A stretch of DNA of 64,000 bases from Mangrovimicrobium sp048323675. GTDB taxonomy: Bacteria; Pseudomonadota; Gammaproteobacteria; Pseudomonadales; Halieaceae. The translations under genes and the position numbers were made by a program. Positions 56,414 through 64,000 of this stretch are shown here, one piece after another (the stretch's first letter is position 1; each line of letters starts with the position of its first letter). The notes below the pieces were generated by a model, which was not told where the DNA came from, searched no databases, and was given only the letters and a program-made list of their open reading frames with translations. The DNA is taken from contig NZ_JBLWFK010000002.1 of NCBI RefSeq assembly GCF_048323675.1, positions 62,001-126,000 of the forward strand, written 5' to 3'.

Positions 56414-57790
56414 CTAAGCCTTTCTCGCCTGAATTTTCCTTCCTTTAACGCCGCTACGTGCCAGGATCTCCAGCGCTTTTCCAACCTTCTCCCGAGTCAT
56501 CGCGACGTACGCGACCATATCGAAAATGTCGATCTTGCCGATATGATCACGGGTCAACTCCCCCGTGGCGGTAAGTGCGCCCAGAATATCGCCGGGGCGG
56601 AGTTTGGCCTTGCGCCCGGCGTTGAGAGCCAGTGTTTGCATGCTGCCTTTGATCGCCAGGGTGGGTTCCGATACTGCGGGCAGATTTTGCAAGCTGGGGG
56701 CCCGATCCAGTAATTCCTCGATCACATTGACCCGCGGCACTTCCGCCGGCAGGAACAGGCTCAGGGCCAATCCTTCGTTACCAGCGCGGCCGGTGCGGCC
56801 GATGCGGTGGATGTACACTTCGGGGTCGTGGGGTAACTCGTAGTTAATGACGGCAGCCAGTTCCTTGATGTCGAGGCCGCGGGCAGCGACGTCGGTCGCA
56901 ATCAGTACCGGTATGCTGCCATTGGCAAAGAGCACCAGCACCCGGTCGCGGTCTTTCTGTTCGAGGTCACCGTGCAGGGCGACGGCGCTGATGCCGCGTT
57001 GCTTCAGTGCATCGGCCAGATCTTCGCACTGTTGTTTGCGGTTGCAAAAAATGACACTGCTCTCGGGGCGGAAGTGTCGAAGCAAGGTTTCAATGGCGTC
57101 CAGCTTGCTACCCGATCCGATTTCGTAGAAAAGCTGTTGGATCACGCTGTCGTCGTGGACGCTCTCCACGGTAATTTCGACGGGATCTTTCTGCACCTGG
57201 TTGCTGATGGCGAGAATCTCCTGCGGGTAGGTGGCGGAGTAGAGGAGGGTCTGGCGTTGATCCGGCGTAAAGGCGATCAGGGCGTTGATATCGTCGAGAA
57301 AGCCCATATCGAGCATCCGGTCAGCCTCGTCCAGGACCAGAGTCCGCAGCTGGTCCAGTTTTAGCGAGCCTTTCTGGCAGTGTTTGAGCAGCCGACCCGG
57401 AGTGCCAACTACCACGTGTGGCGGATGGTCCAGCGACGCCAATTGCGGACCCATGGGCTTTCCGCCGCAGAGCGTGAGAATTTTTACATTGGCGAAGGGC
57501 CTGGCAAGCTGGCGCAGCGCCTTGCTCACCTGGTCGGCCAACTCGCGGGTTGGGCAAACGACAAGGCTCTGGGTCTGGTACAGACGAGCGTCCAGGCCTT
57601 GCAGCAGGCCAATGCCGAAGGCAGCGGTTTTGCCGCTGCCTGTCTTGGCCTGGGCTTTAACATCCTTGCCTTCCAGCACCGCTGGCAGGCTTCCCGCCTG
57701 AATGGGCGTCATGGTCTCATAGCCGAGGGTCTTGAGATTGGCGAGTACTTCGGGCGGTAGCGGCAGGCCGGAAAAGTCGTTGCTGTTCAT
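56414..57790 (-). CDS. dbpA: ATP-dependent RNA helicase DbpA
   Basis: A 458-residue DEAD-box helicase specific for 23S rRNA in ribosome assembly. Motifs: Q motif (FSGLPLPPEVLANLKTLGY split, then TPIQ), Walker A AKTGSGKT near 47-54, PTRELA, DEAD in VLDEADRMLDMG, SAT in LLYSATYP, ATDVAARGLDI and HRIGRTGRAG. The C-terminal 75 residues are the DbpA RNA-binding domain (RPGDILGALTATGEL, IGKIDIFDMVAYVAM). The ATG at 57790 begins MNSNDFSGL, matching family starts. It is distinct from deaD at 7719. Its 3' end has been duplicated at 54433-54678. Confidence 0.95.
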   Translation of the reverse strand: MNSNDFSGLPLPPEVLANLKTLGYETMTPIQAGSLPAVLEGKDVKAQAKTGSGKTAAFGIGLLQGLDARLYQTQSLVVCPTRELADQVSKALRQLARPFANVKILTLCGGKPMGPQLASLDHPPHVVVGTPGRLLKHCQKGSLKLDQLRTLVLDEADRMLDMGFLDDINALIAFTPDQRQTLLYSATYPQEILAISNQVQKDPVEITVESVHDDSVIQQLFYEIGSGSKLDAIETLLRHFRPESSVIFCNRKQQCEDLADALKQRGISAVALHGDLEQKDRDRVLVLFANGSIPVLIATDVAARGLDIKELAAVINYELPHDPEVYIHRIGRTGRAGNEGLALSLFLPAEVPRVNVIEELLDRAPSLQNLPAVSEPTLAIKGSMQTLALNAGRKAKLRPGDILGALTATGELTRDHIGKIDIFDMVAYVAMTREKVGKALEILARSGVKGRKIQARKA

Positions 57791-57883
57791 GGGGTGTTTA
57801 CTCTGCTGTAGGCCATCAAACACTCCGCGTTGGCGCTGGAGCTACTTTTGCTGGCAGGTAGCACAGTCTACGACGAAAAGGGT

Positions 57884-58013
57884 AAAAGGGGTCAGAGCCC
57901 TTTATACTCAGTTTTGATGCGCGAACTGGTCGGGCGGCATATACCGTTTAAGCGAATGACAATAGTGCCCCAGCGCCAATCAGATGTGGCCGAAAAGGGC
58001 TCTGACCCCTTTG
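57884..58013 (+). repeat. REP doublet (about 128-bp subfamily) upstream of dbpA
   Basis: Left core at 57888-57900, followed by TTTATACTCAGTTTTGATGCGCG; the internal GGTCGGGCGGCATATACCGTTTAAGCG in two parts; right flank CAATCAGATGTGGCCG and core at 57997-58009. Nearly the same as the copy at 56281-56411. It lies between the dbpA start and the stop of the DUF2892 gene. Confidence 0.85.
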
Positions 58014-58059
58014 TTTGCTTTGTTTGCAGCCATCACTCCCAACGCCTACCAGAATCTCA

Positions 58060-58272
58060 TCAAACCTCGCACTTCGGCCGCGTATCCAGGTCCAACACGT
58101 ACCACAGGTAGCAGCGCGAAAAAACGCCGTTGAGTATCAGCATCAGGGCAACGAGTCCAACGAACCACTCCGTCACCCGGAGATGGGGTTGTGACAGCGT
58201 CCAATACGCGAAAGCTATTCCCAGGAACAGGCGAATAAGGCGTTCAGCGTTGCCAAGGTTGCGTTCTATCAT
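58060..58272 (-). CDS. DUF2892 (YgaP-like) small membrane protein
   Basis: A 70-residue inner-membrane protein with two helices: ERLIRLFLGIAFAYWTLS and TEWFVGLVALMLILNGVFS, then CYLWYVLDLDT. The N-terminal MIERNLGNAERLIR is the usual start of DUF2892 proteins, which match the membrane part of the rhodanese YgaP. The conserved cysteine after the second helix is present. It follows folE by 23 bases on the same strand. Confidence 0.83.
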   Translation of the reverse strand: MIERNLGNAERLIRLFLGIAFAYWTLSQPHLRVTEWFVGLVALMLILNGVFSRCYLWYVLDLDTRPKCEV

Positions 58273-58295
58273 GGACTGACCCTCCACTCGTTTGT

Positions 58296-58976
58296 CTAGG
58301 AAAGGAATTCGGCACGCGTACGTGCATCGGTCTTGAACTGCCCTCCAAGGGCGGTGGTCTGGGTGGTGGAATTGACGTCCTGGACACCCCGCGCCTTGAC
58401 GCAGTAGTGTGCGGCGTCGATGGTGACGGCGACGTCGTCCGTCTCCAACAGGGTTTGCAGCGCGACCAGCACCTGCCTGGTCAGCCTCTCCTGTACCTGC
58501 GGGCGCTGCGCAAAGAAGCGTACGAGGCGGTTGATCTTGGATAGCCCGATGACCTTGCCGGCGGGAATGTAGGCTACCGTGGCCAGGCCGTCGATAGTGA
58601 CGAAGTGATGTTCACAGGTGCTCACCACCGAGATGCCGCTGACCCGCACCATCTCATCCACTGCCATCTTGTTTTCGATAGCGGTGATCTTGGGGAAGCT
58701 CGCGTAATCCAGGCCGGAAAAGATCTCTTCGACGTACATGCGCGCTATTCGCTCGGGCGTTTCGCCAAGACTGTCGTCCGAAAGGTCCAGGCCGAGGGTG
58801 AGGACAATATCGGTGAAAGCCTTTGCGATTCGCTGTTGTTTCTGGGTTGCAGTCAGGCCATTGGCGACCAGCGGTGTCTCCAGGCCCTGAGCACGCAAGG
58901 CGTCCCGCACCCGGAGGGCATCCTCGGAGATGGCGTTGGTGTGAGGCTTGAGTGAGTCTATTAGCGCGGTAGTCAT
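58296..58976 (-). CDS. folE: GTP cyclohydrolase I
   Basis: A 226-residue FolE-I enzyme, the first step of tetrahydrofolate synthesis (GTP to dihydroneopterin triphosphate). ETPERIARMYVEEIFSG is the family helix, and VVSTCEHHFVTIDG holds the zinc cysteine and the histidines. IGLSKINRLVRFFAQRPQVQERL split at R, and the second zinc Cys lies in AAHYCVKARGV. The length is normal. It is transcribed with the DUF2892 gene. Confidence 0.95.
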   Translation of the reverse strand: MTTALIDSLKPHTNAISEDALRVRDALRAQGLETPLVANGLTATQKQQRIAKAFTDIVLTLGLDLSDDSLGETPERIARMYVEEIFSGLDYASFPKITAIENKMAVDEMVRVSGISVVSTCEHHFVTIDGLATVAYIPAGKVIGLSKINRLVRFFAQRPQVQERLTRQVLVALQTLLETDDVAVTIDAAHYCVKARGVQDVNSTTQTTALGGQFKTDARTRAEFLS

Positions 58977-59079
58977 GGTCGCGTCTCGTTTCGGGCATTA
59001 ATGCCTATTCTTACGCTAGCCAGGTGCGGACGGATCAGTCATCCCGCAGGCGATTGACCGTGTATCGAAGATCCGGCAG

Positions 59080-59421
59080 CTACTCCGGAGCGGCCAGGCT
59101 GCGCCCCCCGTCGCGCTCGAGGTAGTCGAGGAAGGCGCGGGAGATCAGGGACAGGCGTCGCGAGCGCGGCCGCACCAGGTACCAGGTGGACTCTATTGGC
59201 AGGTGCTGCACCTCGACTCTGGCCAGGCCCTCGGCGCCGCCGAAGGTCAGGGTGTGCTCCGAGAGAATCGACACCCCGAGGCCCGACATCACGGCGTGCT
59301 TGATAGCCTCGTTGCTCTCGATGGTTCGGCAGGGGGCGCCCGGATGGCTCAGCTGCTGGCGACCTGCGTCCGCCTGAATCCTCTCGTCCCGGGGCGCGGG
59401 CAGTCCGCAGCGACAGTTCCG
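59080..59421 (-). pseudogene. C-terminal remnant of a LysR-family regulator
   Basis: A frame reading RTIESNEAIKHAVMSGLGVS then ILSEHTL, and later VQHLPIESTWYLVRPRSRRL, the C-terminal effector domain of a CbbR/CysL-like LysR protein. The sequence becomes unrecognisable upstream of about 59420 and there is no helix-turn-helix, so the N-terminal two thirds have been lost. It ends normally with a TAG at 59080. It lies next to the DUF6482-like gene and an IS remnant, so a deletion or insertion probably removed the front. Confidence 0.75.
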
Positions 59422-59538
59422 CCGCTGTGCTATTTGCGGCGACCTTGTTTTTCTTGCAACAATGCCTGAAGGCTCATGGTGTAAGGTGCCAGCGGGAATC
59501 GTTCCGACAAGTGCGATCGATAGCTACGGGAGGAAAGA

Positions 59539-59847
59539 ATGAAAATTTTCTACAGTGATCTTCCGTCACACCAGGTAGAGAAACTGGTGATACATTCGCT
59601 CGAGCAGGCCTTGTATCAGGCGATTGTCGTTATCGATGGTGAAGAGTGGGCGGTATGGGAGGGTGAGCAAAAGACGCTTGTCACTCGCAGCCTGGTACAC
59701 ATGCGGGAACGTTTCGAACACCTTGAGATACCGGCAATCGTCCTGCGCCAGGAAAGCGCCTACGATGAAATGGTTGGCCAGGCCAGGCGGGAGGCGCGCA
59801 ACAGGATGGAAGTGCCGCTCGGGAGGACTACCTTCCCGGAGGCTTGA
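59539..59847 (+). CDS. Small DUF6482-like protein
   Basis: A 102-residue soluble protein: MKIFYSDLPSHQVEKLVIHS, LYQAIVVIDGEEWAVWEGEQ, SLVHMRERFEHLEIPAIVLR then QESAYDEMVGQ. The strand pattern and the position of VIDGEE and VLRQESAYDEM match small pseudomonad-type proteins placed in DUF6482; the placement is tentative. GGAGG precedes the start. Function unknown. Confidence 0.7.
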   Translation: MKIFYSDLPSHQVEKLVIHSLEQALYQAIVVIDGEEWAVWEGEQKTLVTRSLVHMRERFEHLEIPAIVLRQESAYDEMVGQARREARNRMEVPLGRTTFPEA

Positions 59848-59916
59848 TTGGCGAGAAACAATACAGAGTGACCTTCTCCCCGGAGGGTTCCCACTTCCTG
59901 TGAGAGAATTCCAAGT

Positions 59917-60114
59917 CTAGGCCGCCTTTTCAAAGCCCGCTGGTGATTGATGATTCAGCGAGCTGTGTGGCCTGATTTCGTTGTAATCCATTCGCCAGGC
60001 GTCGATCATTTGCCTTGCGTCCTCGAGGCCCCGAAACAATTGCTGGTTGAGACAGCCGTCGCGAAAGCGACCATTGAATGATTCGACAAAGGCGTTCTGA
60101 GTTGGCTTACCCGG
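59917..60114 (-). mobile_element. Truncated IS3-family transposase (OrfB C-terminus)
   Basis: A frame of about 66 codons reading PGKPTQNAFVESFNGRFRD, CLNQQLFRGLEDARQMIDAW and MDYNEIRPHSSLNHQSPAGF before a TAG. This is the end of the DDE integrase core of IS3-family OrfB proteins; the last catalytic Glu is in NAFVESFNGR. Everything upstream is missing, and the remnant is joined directly to the stop codon of the SDR gene, so an IS-related deletion ended here. Confidence 0.85.
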
Positions 60115-60936
60115 CTAGAGCACCTCGCCGGCATCCACCAGCAGCGTGCTGCCAGTCATGAACATCGCCATGTCCGAGGCGCAGAACAGCACCACGCGCG
60201 CGACATCGTCCGGCACGCCGACACGGCCCAGCTTGCTCGAGAACATCGCGGTGATCTCCTGCGCCGCATTGAGGTCGCCACCGACCGCCTCCTGCGCCGC
60301 GGCGATATTACCCTCCGTGACGCAATAGGTGGGCGCGACGCCCAGCACCCGGATGCGCTCTGGCGCCAGTTCCAGCGCGAGCTGCTTCGTCAGCCCGGTC
60401 ACCGCATGCTTGGACGCGACATAGGCCGAGAGCCCCGGCGAGACGCCCCGGAAGCCCGCGGTCGACGCGACGTTGACGATCACCCCGCCCTTGCCCGCCG
60501 CGACCATGTGCCGCGCCGCCTCCCGCGCGCCGGCGAAACTGCCGCGGCCGTTGACGGCCATCACGTCGTCCCAGACCTCATCCGTCATCTGCGCGAGCGG
60601 CACGAACGGGAAGATGCCCGCGTTGTTCACCCAGATGTCCAGCCCGCCGAACCGGTCGACGGCCAGCTGGACCGCCGCCGCGATAGTGGCCGAATCCGTG
60701 ACGTCCATCTGCGCGGAGGCGACGTCGACGCCGAACCTGCCGGCCAGGTCGGTCGCAGCCGCGCTGGCGAGTTCCCCGTCGCGATCGGCGATCACGACCC
60801 TGGCGCCCGCCTCGGCGAGACGCGCCGCGATGGCCTTGCCGAGCCCGCGCGCACCGCCCGTCACGAGTGCGACGCGCCCGGCCAGCGAGACCAGGTCGGC
60901 GATAGTGTGTGAAGAAACGTCCGCGATATCAGTCAT
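60115..60936 (-). CDS. Short-chain dehydrogenase/reductase of the P450 operon
   Basis: A 273-residue classical SDR. The NAD site is VALVTGGARGLGKAIAARLA near 22-41, NNAGIFPFV the NAG motif, the serine lies in NVASTAGFRG, and YVASKHAV gives the catalytic YxxxK. It is the last gene of the ferredoxin-P450-P450-SDR operon and overlaps the upstream P450 by 8 bases. It probably oxidises an alcohol made by one of the P450s. The C-terminus GSTLLVDAGEVL is complete, but the IS3 remnant begins right after the stop. Confidence 0.9.
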   Translation of the reverse strand: MTDIADVSSHTIADLVSLAGRVALVTGGARGLGKAIAARLAEAGARVVIADRDGELASAAATDLAGRFGVDVASAQMDVTDSATIAAAVQLAVDRFGGLDIWVNNAGIFPFVPLAQMTDEVWDDVMAVNGRGSFAGAREAARHMVAAGKGGVIVNVASTAGFRGVSPGLSAYVASKHAVTGLTKQLALELAPERIRVLGVAPTYCVTEGNIAAAQEAVGGDLNAAQEITAMFSSKLGRVGVPDDVARVVLFCASDMAMFMTGSTLLVDAGEVL

Positions 60937-62170
60937 GTTCCTGTCTACCTGTAGTGTTGAAACGCAAGGGCAGCCCGTGCATGCCCCAGGCGCCGGGGTA
61001 CGGCCGCCAGCCGAAATCGCCGGCGAGTTGCGGTTCCCGCAGCCGCTGCGCAATCTGGTGAAACGCCTCCTGCATCTGCGCCCTGGCGATGTGCTGGCCG
61101 AGGCACATGTGCCGCCCGAGCCCGAACGCCACGTGGCGATTCTCCAGCGCGACCTGCCGGTCCGGGTCGAAGACATCCGCGTCCGCATACGCCGTGGGAT
61201 CCCTGCCCGCTATGTTCAGCGTGAAGAAAATCATCGAATCCTTCGGCAGCAGCACATCGCGGAACACGATGTCCTCGTTGGTGAAACGACCGACGGAACC
61301 CGGGTTAAAATACCGCAGCGCCTCCTCGATCACCTTCCTGCAGTAGTCGATGTCATCCGCGCAGCGCCGGTAGATCTCGGGGTAGTCGAGCAGCGTGTGC
61401 ATGGTGAACGTCATAACATTTTTCGTCGTGTCGTAGCCGGCGATGAAGAAGAACATGATCACGTCGGCCAGCTCGCGGGCGGTGATCCCGCCCTCGCCAC
61501 CGGCGTCGATGAGCAGTTCCAGCAGGTCGTCGTGCGTGCCGCGCTCGCCCCGCAGGCGCTCCTCGATCAGGGCATGCACGAGCGCATCGAGCCGCGTGAT
61601 CGACTTCTGGATTTCCGGCATGCGGGATTTATCGAGGCTCATGGCGAGGCCGAGCGTCTCCAGGTCGGCGCGGATATCCGCCAGCCGCTCCAGCGGAGCT
61701 CCCACCAGGCTGAACATCACGGAGATGGGGTAGTGCGAGGCAAACACCTCGAAATCAAACTCCCCGCGGGGCGCCCATTCGTCCAGCAGGCGGATGATCG
61801 TGCCGCGCATCACGCCCCGCATGCGGTTGGCAAACGCCGGGGTGAAGCGGGCGGCGAACATGCCGCGCAACAGCCGGTGTTTTTCCTCGGGCAGGGAGAT
61901 CAGCTGCTGTTCGGTGAACCGCCCCCAGGGCGTGCCGTGGGCGTCCAGCTGGTCGACGATGCCGTCGTACGCCGGGCGGAATTTCTGGTCCTGGATGAAC
62001 AGCTCGCGGATTGCGGAGAGCTGGTGGACCACCAGACCGAAATTGGAGCGCGCCAGCCAGGGATGCACCTCGCGCGCCACCGCGAAATGCCGGTAGGGGT
62101 CGGCCGCGAACGCCGGCGACTCCAGTTCGAGGAACGGCAGTTCAAGTTCTTCCAGTGTCGACACAGTCAT
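60929..62170 (-). CDS. Cytochrome P450 (first of two)
   Basis: A 413-residue soluble bacterial P450. The oxygen-binding helix is FFFIAGYDTTKNV near 240-252, the ExxR pair lies in EEALRYFNP, and the haem cysteine is Cys356 in FGLGRHMCLGQHIAR. An AGGAGG ribosome site places the start at 62170. It resembles class I P450s of proteobacteria that hydroxylate terpenes, fatty acids or sterols; the substrate is unknown. It lies 67 bases after the second P450 and overlaps the SDR gene. Confidence 0.92.
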   Translation of the reverse strand: MTVSTLEELELPFLELESPAFAADPYRHFAVAREVHPWLARSNFGLVVHQLSAIRELFIQDQKFRPAYDGIVDQLDAHGTPWGRFTEQQLISLPEEKHRLLRGMFAARFTPAFANRMRGVMRGTIIRLLDEWAPRGEFDFEVFASHYPISVMFSLVGAPLERLADIRADLETLGLAMSLDKSRMPEIQKSITRLDALVHALIEERLRGERGTHDDLLELLIDAGGEGGITARELADVIMFFFIAGYDTTKNVMTFTMHTLLDYPEIYRRCADDIDYCRKVIEEALRYFNPGSVGRFTNEDIVFRDVLLPKDSMIFFTLNIAGRDPTAYADADVFDPDRQVALENRHVAFGLGRHMCLGQHIARAQMQEAFHQIAQRLREPQLAGDFGWRPYPGAWGMHGLPLRFNTTGRQEHD

Positions 62171-62237
62171 GTGCACCTCCTGTTGTTATTCGTCGAAGCC
62201 CGGCATTGGAAACGAGCGATAGCGCATCAGCGCTCCC

Positions 62238-63515
62238 TCAGGCCACGAGTTCGAGGTGGAGGTTCGCCAGCCCGCGAATGATGAACGAGGGCTCGAAATC
62301 GTACTGGCGCGCACCGGGCTCGCCGTGGTGCTCACCGGAAATCCTGATCTCGCTGGTCTGGTCGAAAAACTGGTTGAGGATCGCCGACACCTCCGCCCGC
62401 GCCAGCGGCGCGCCGGCGCAGGTGTGGGACCCGCGGCCGAACGCAATGTGCTGCTTTATGCCGGGGCGCTTGAGCCTGAATTCGTTGGCGTCCTCGCCCC
62501 AGCGGCGGGGATCGCGGTTGGCCGCAGCGAGGGCCACGATCACCTGGGTGCCGGCGGGAATCTCGCGGTCGCCGATCCGCGTGTCACGGCGCGCGACGCG
62601 GTGGGTCGCCTTGGACGAACCCTCCAGGCGCAGGACTTCCTCCAGCATCCACGGGATCAGCGTGCGATCCTCGCGCAGCTGCTGCTGCAGCCCGGGGACG
62701 TCGACGATGTAGCGCATGGCGTTGCCGAGCAGCTTGGCACTGGTGTCCTGGCCGGCGGCGAACATAAATACCGCGAGGCTGACCAGTTCGATAATGTCGG
62801 GCTTCGAGCCGTCCGGGTAAGGCAGCGTCGCCAGCTCGGACAGCAGGTCGGTGCCGGGGTTGGCCATGCGCTCCTGCAGGTACTGGTAGAAGAACACACC
62901 CATGAACTCCAGCGCCGAGGTGTCGGTCGGGGCATCCGGGTTCTCGATACTGCCGACAGTCTGTCCCGCAGCGATCTTCTCCTCGAACTTGCTGCGATCC
63001 TCCGGGGGCACGCCCAGCAGGTCCGCGATCACCATCGTCACGTACGGAGTTGCAATCTGGCCGACCAGGTCGCAGCTTCCCTCCGCCACCGCCTTGCGTA
63101 CCAGTTCGCCAGCGTATTCCTGCATGAACGCCTCGTTGGCCTTGAGCCGGGAGGGTGTGAACATGCGGCTCATCAGCGCGCGCACATTGGTGTGGCGCTC
63201 GTCGTCGAAGGTGACCACCAGGTCGCCGCCGACGTACTTGTCGCGATGGGTTTCGAGCTGCGCGGAGATGTCGCTTCCCTCGGGGGTGAACGGCAGCGGG
63301 AACGCTGAACTGGCAAGCGAGTTCAGCGAGGAGAAATCGATCGGGTTGCGCAGCACGTCCACGCATTCGTCGAAGCCCGTGAGCAACAGGCAGTCGTGGG
63401 TTTCGAGCCGGCAGATCGGGCCGCGCGGGCGCATCTCCTCGAAGTAGCCGTAGGGGTCGAGCAGGACAGTGGGGTCGGTGAAGTAGTCGCGTTCTTTCGT
63501 GACGGGGGCGGTCAT
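62238..63515 (-). CDS. Cytochrome P450 (second of two)
   Basis: A 425-residue soluble P450, only distantly like its neighbour. The oxygen-binding helix is FMFAAGQDTSAKLL near 250-263, the ExxR pair lies in EEVLRLEGSSK, and the haem cysteine is Cys366 in FGRGSHTCAGAPLAR. It lies 39 bases downstream of the ferredoxin gene, which is its likely electron donor. With the other P450 and the SDR it suggests stepwise oxidation of one hydrophobic compound. No ferredoxin reductase is in the window. Confidence 0.92.
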   Translation of the reverse strand: MTAPVTKERDYFTDPTVLLDPYGYFEEMRPRGPICRLETHDCLLLTGFDECVDVLRNPIDFSSLNSLASSAFPLPFTPEGSDISAQLETHRDKYVGGDLVVTFDDERHTNVRALMSRMFTPSRLKANEAFMQEYAGELVRKAVAEGSCDLVGQIATPYVTMVIADLLGVPPEDRSKFEEKIAAGQTVGSIENPDAPTDTSALEFMGVFFYQYLQERMANPGTDLLSELATLPYPDGSKPDIIELVSLAVFMFAAGQDTSAKLLGNAMRYIVDVPGLQQQLREDRTLIPWMLEEVLRLEGSSKATHRVARRDTRIGDREIPAGTQVIVALAAANRDPRRWGEDANEFRLKRPGIKQHIAFGRGSHTCAGAPLARAEVSAILNQFFDQTSEIRISGEHHGEPGARQYDFEPSFIIRGLANLHLELVA

Positions 63516-63554
63516 GGCATGGATTCCGTTGTGTTAGTCGGTAATGACGGGCGT

Positions 63555-63872
63555 TCAGTCTTCGGGCGCGATCGTCGCGCGCAGCCCTTCGAATTCGTTT
63601 TTCAGCCGGATCTGGCAGGAGAGGCGGGAGTTGCCCTCGCGGTGTTCCGAGAAGGAGAGCAGGTCGTCCTCGTCCTGTTCCATCGGCGGCAGGGCTGCCA
63701 GCATGTCCTCGCCGACATAGACATGGCAGGTAGCGCAGGAACAGACGCCGCCGCAGAGGGCGAGCAGGTCCGCCACACCCGCGTCGGTGATGACCTGCAT
63801 CAGCGAGGTGCCGGGACGGATGTCGATGGTGTACTCCTCGCCGCTGCGGTCGGTGATGAAAACCTGGGGCAT
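63555..63872 (-). CDS. Adrenodoxin-type 2Fe-2S ferredoxin
   Basis: A 105-residue ferredoxin of the class that feeds bacterial P450s. The cluster ligands are Cys40, Cys46 and Cys49 in LCGGVCSCATCHVYV and Cys86 in SRLSCQIRL. MEQDEDDLLSF is the acidic partner-binding region seen in adrenodoxin and putidaredoxin. GGAG precedes the ATG at 63872; the longer frame adds 27 residues with no family match. First gene of the P450 operon, behind a clear promoter. Confidence 0.93.
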   Translation of the reverse strand: MPQVFITDRSGEEYTIDIRPGTSLMQVITDAGVADLLALCGGVCSCATCHVYVGEDMLAALPPMEQDEDDLLSFSEHREGNSRLSCQIRLKNEFEGLRATIAPED

Positions 63873-63908
63873 CGGGCTCTCCGTTGTTTTGTTAATGATA
63901 TACTGTGA

Positions 63909-63937
63909 ATCATATTTGGTAACGAATCGAAACGCAA
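63909..63937 (-). promoter_or_regulatory. Promoter of the ferredoxin-P450 operon
   Basis: On the minus strand TTGCGT (63937-63932) and TATGAT (63914-63909) are separated by exactly 17 bases. Transcription would begin near 63902, giving a leader of about 30 bases before the ferredoxin ATG. The whole end of the window (63890-64000) is AT-rich compared with the operon, which suggests a regulatory region with further sites beyond the edge. Confidence 0.65.
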
Positions 63938-64000
63938 TAGCCGGGTTGCACAATCCGATATTTTTCTATAAATTATTGTTTAATATGGTTTTTTGAAGAA

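Noticed and set aside
60473..62281. A 602-codon plus-strand frame
   Set aside because: It is antisense to the SDR and the first P450, both with complete catalytic motifs.
1..64000. tRNA, rRNA or CRISPR arrays
   Set aside because: No cloverleaf-like segments, rRNA signatures or regularly spaced direct repeats were found by eye. The REP repeats are dispersed palindromes, not CRISPR repeats, and no cas gene is present.

Overview
The window reads as chromosomal DNA of a GC-rich, aerobic, free-living gammaproteobacterium, most likely a marine Halieaceae/Cellvibrionales-type organism. That placement is an inference from gene content: several proteins of the exosortase H (XrtH) sorting system ('midcut-by-XrtH' and IPTL-CTERM-like tails), DbpA, DeaD, YbiT, HemN, FolE, HopJ and GltS homologues, paired cytochromes P450 with a 2Fe-2S ferredoxin, and many small SnoaL/EthD/SDR/alpha-beta hydrolase genes. 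No rRNA, tRNA, CRISPR array or prophage was recognised.

Layout. 0-6.4 kb: GFA protein, di-haem peroxidase, EthD and amidohydrolase genes, a hipBA toxin-antitoxin pair with an AT-rich upstream region carrying operator-like inverted repeats, and an aldo/keto reductase. 6.5-18 kb: ordinary housekeeping (ChaC-like, MOSC, DeaD with a good promoter, ZIP transporter, rhodanese, RDD protein, hydrolases) ending in a convergent polyamine pair (homospermidine synthase and a PLP decarboxylase). 18-28 kb: a Gly-rich midcut-by-XrtH protein, an FAD oxidase, a LysR regulator, an orphan secreted coiled-coil protein, DUF308 and DUF302 proteins, SDR, AhpD-like and cytochrome c genes. 28-58 kb: an accessory-rich stretch full of a palindromic REP-like repeat. 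It contains a cytochrome b561/YceI operon, a secreted ubiquitin-like protein, YbiT, a TauD/flavin-reductase pair, two more midcut-by-XrtH proteins, a REP-associated tyrosine transposase (RAYT), GltS, a thioredoxin-fold lipoprotein, an aldehyde dehydrogenase, HemN, a large surface protein with an upstream CRP-like site, and dbpA with a duplicated 3' end. 58-64 kb: folE, truncated LysR and IS3 remnants, then a ferredoxin-P450-P450-SDR operon with its own promoter.

Two things stand out. First, the gene at 30920-31699 encodes a protein whose signal peptide is followed directly by a domain about 84% identical to eukaryotic ubiquitin (61 of 73 positions by eye). It keeps six of the seven lysines but lacks the terminal Gly-Gly, and is fused to a choice-of-anchor U-like domain and an IPTL-type sorting tail. 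Second, a repeat family with terminal cores GGGGTCAGAGCCC/GGGCTCTGACCCC occurs at more than 20 loci, usually as head-to-head pairs between convergent genes. One pair encloses the RAYT gene, and another is an internally deleted derivative of that RAYT locus. Repeat ends supply stop codons and the last residues of several proteins, and two gene fragments (the dbpA 3' end and part of a DUF1330 gene) lie immediately beside repeat ends, which suggests fragment capture.

Coordinates and motifs were read by eye. Family names rest on recognised motifs, not on database searches.
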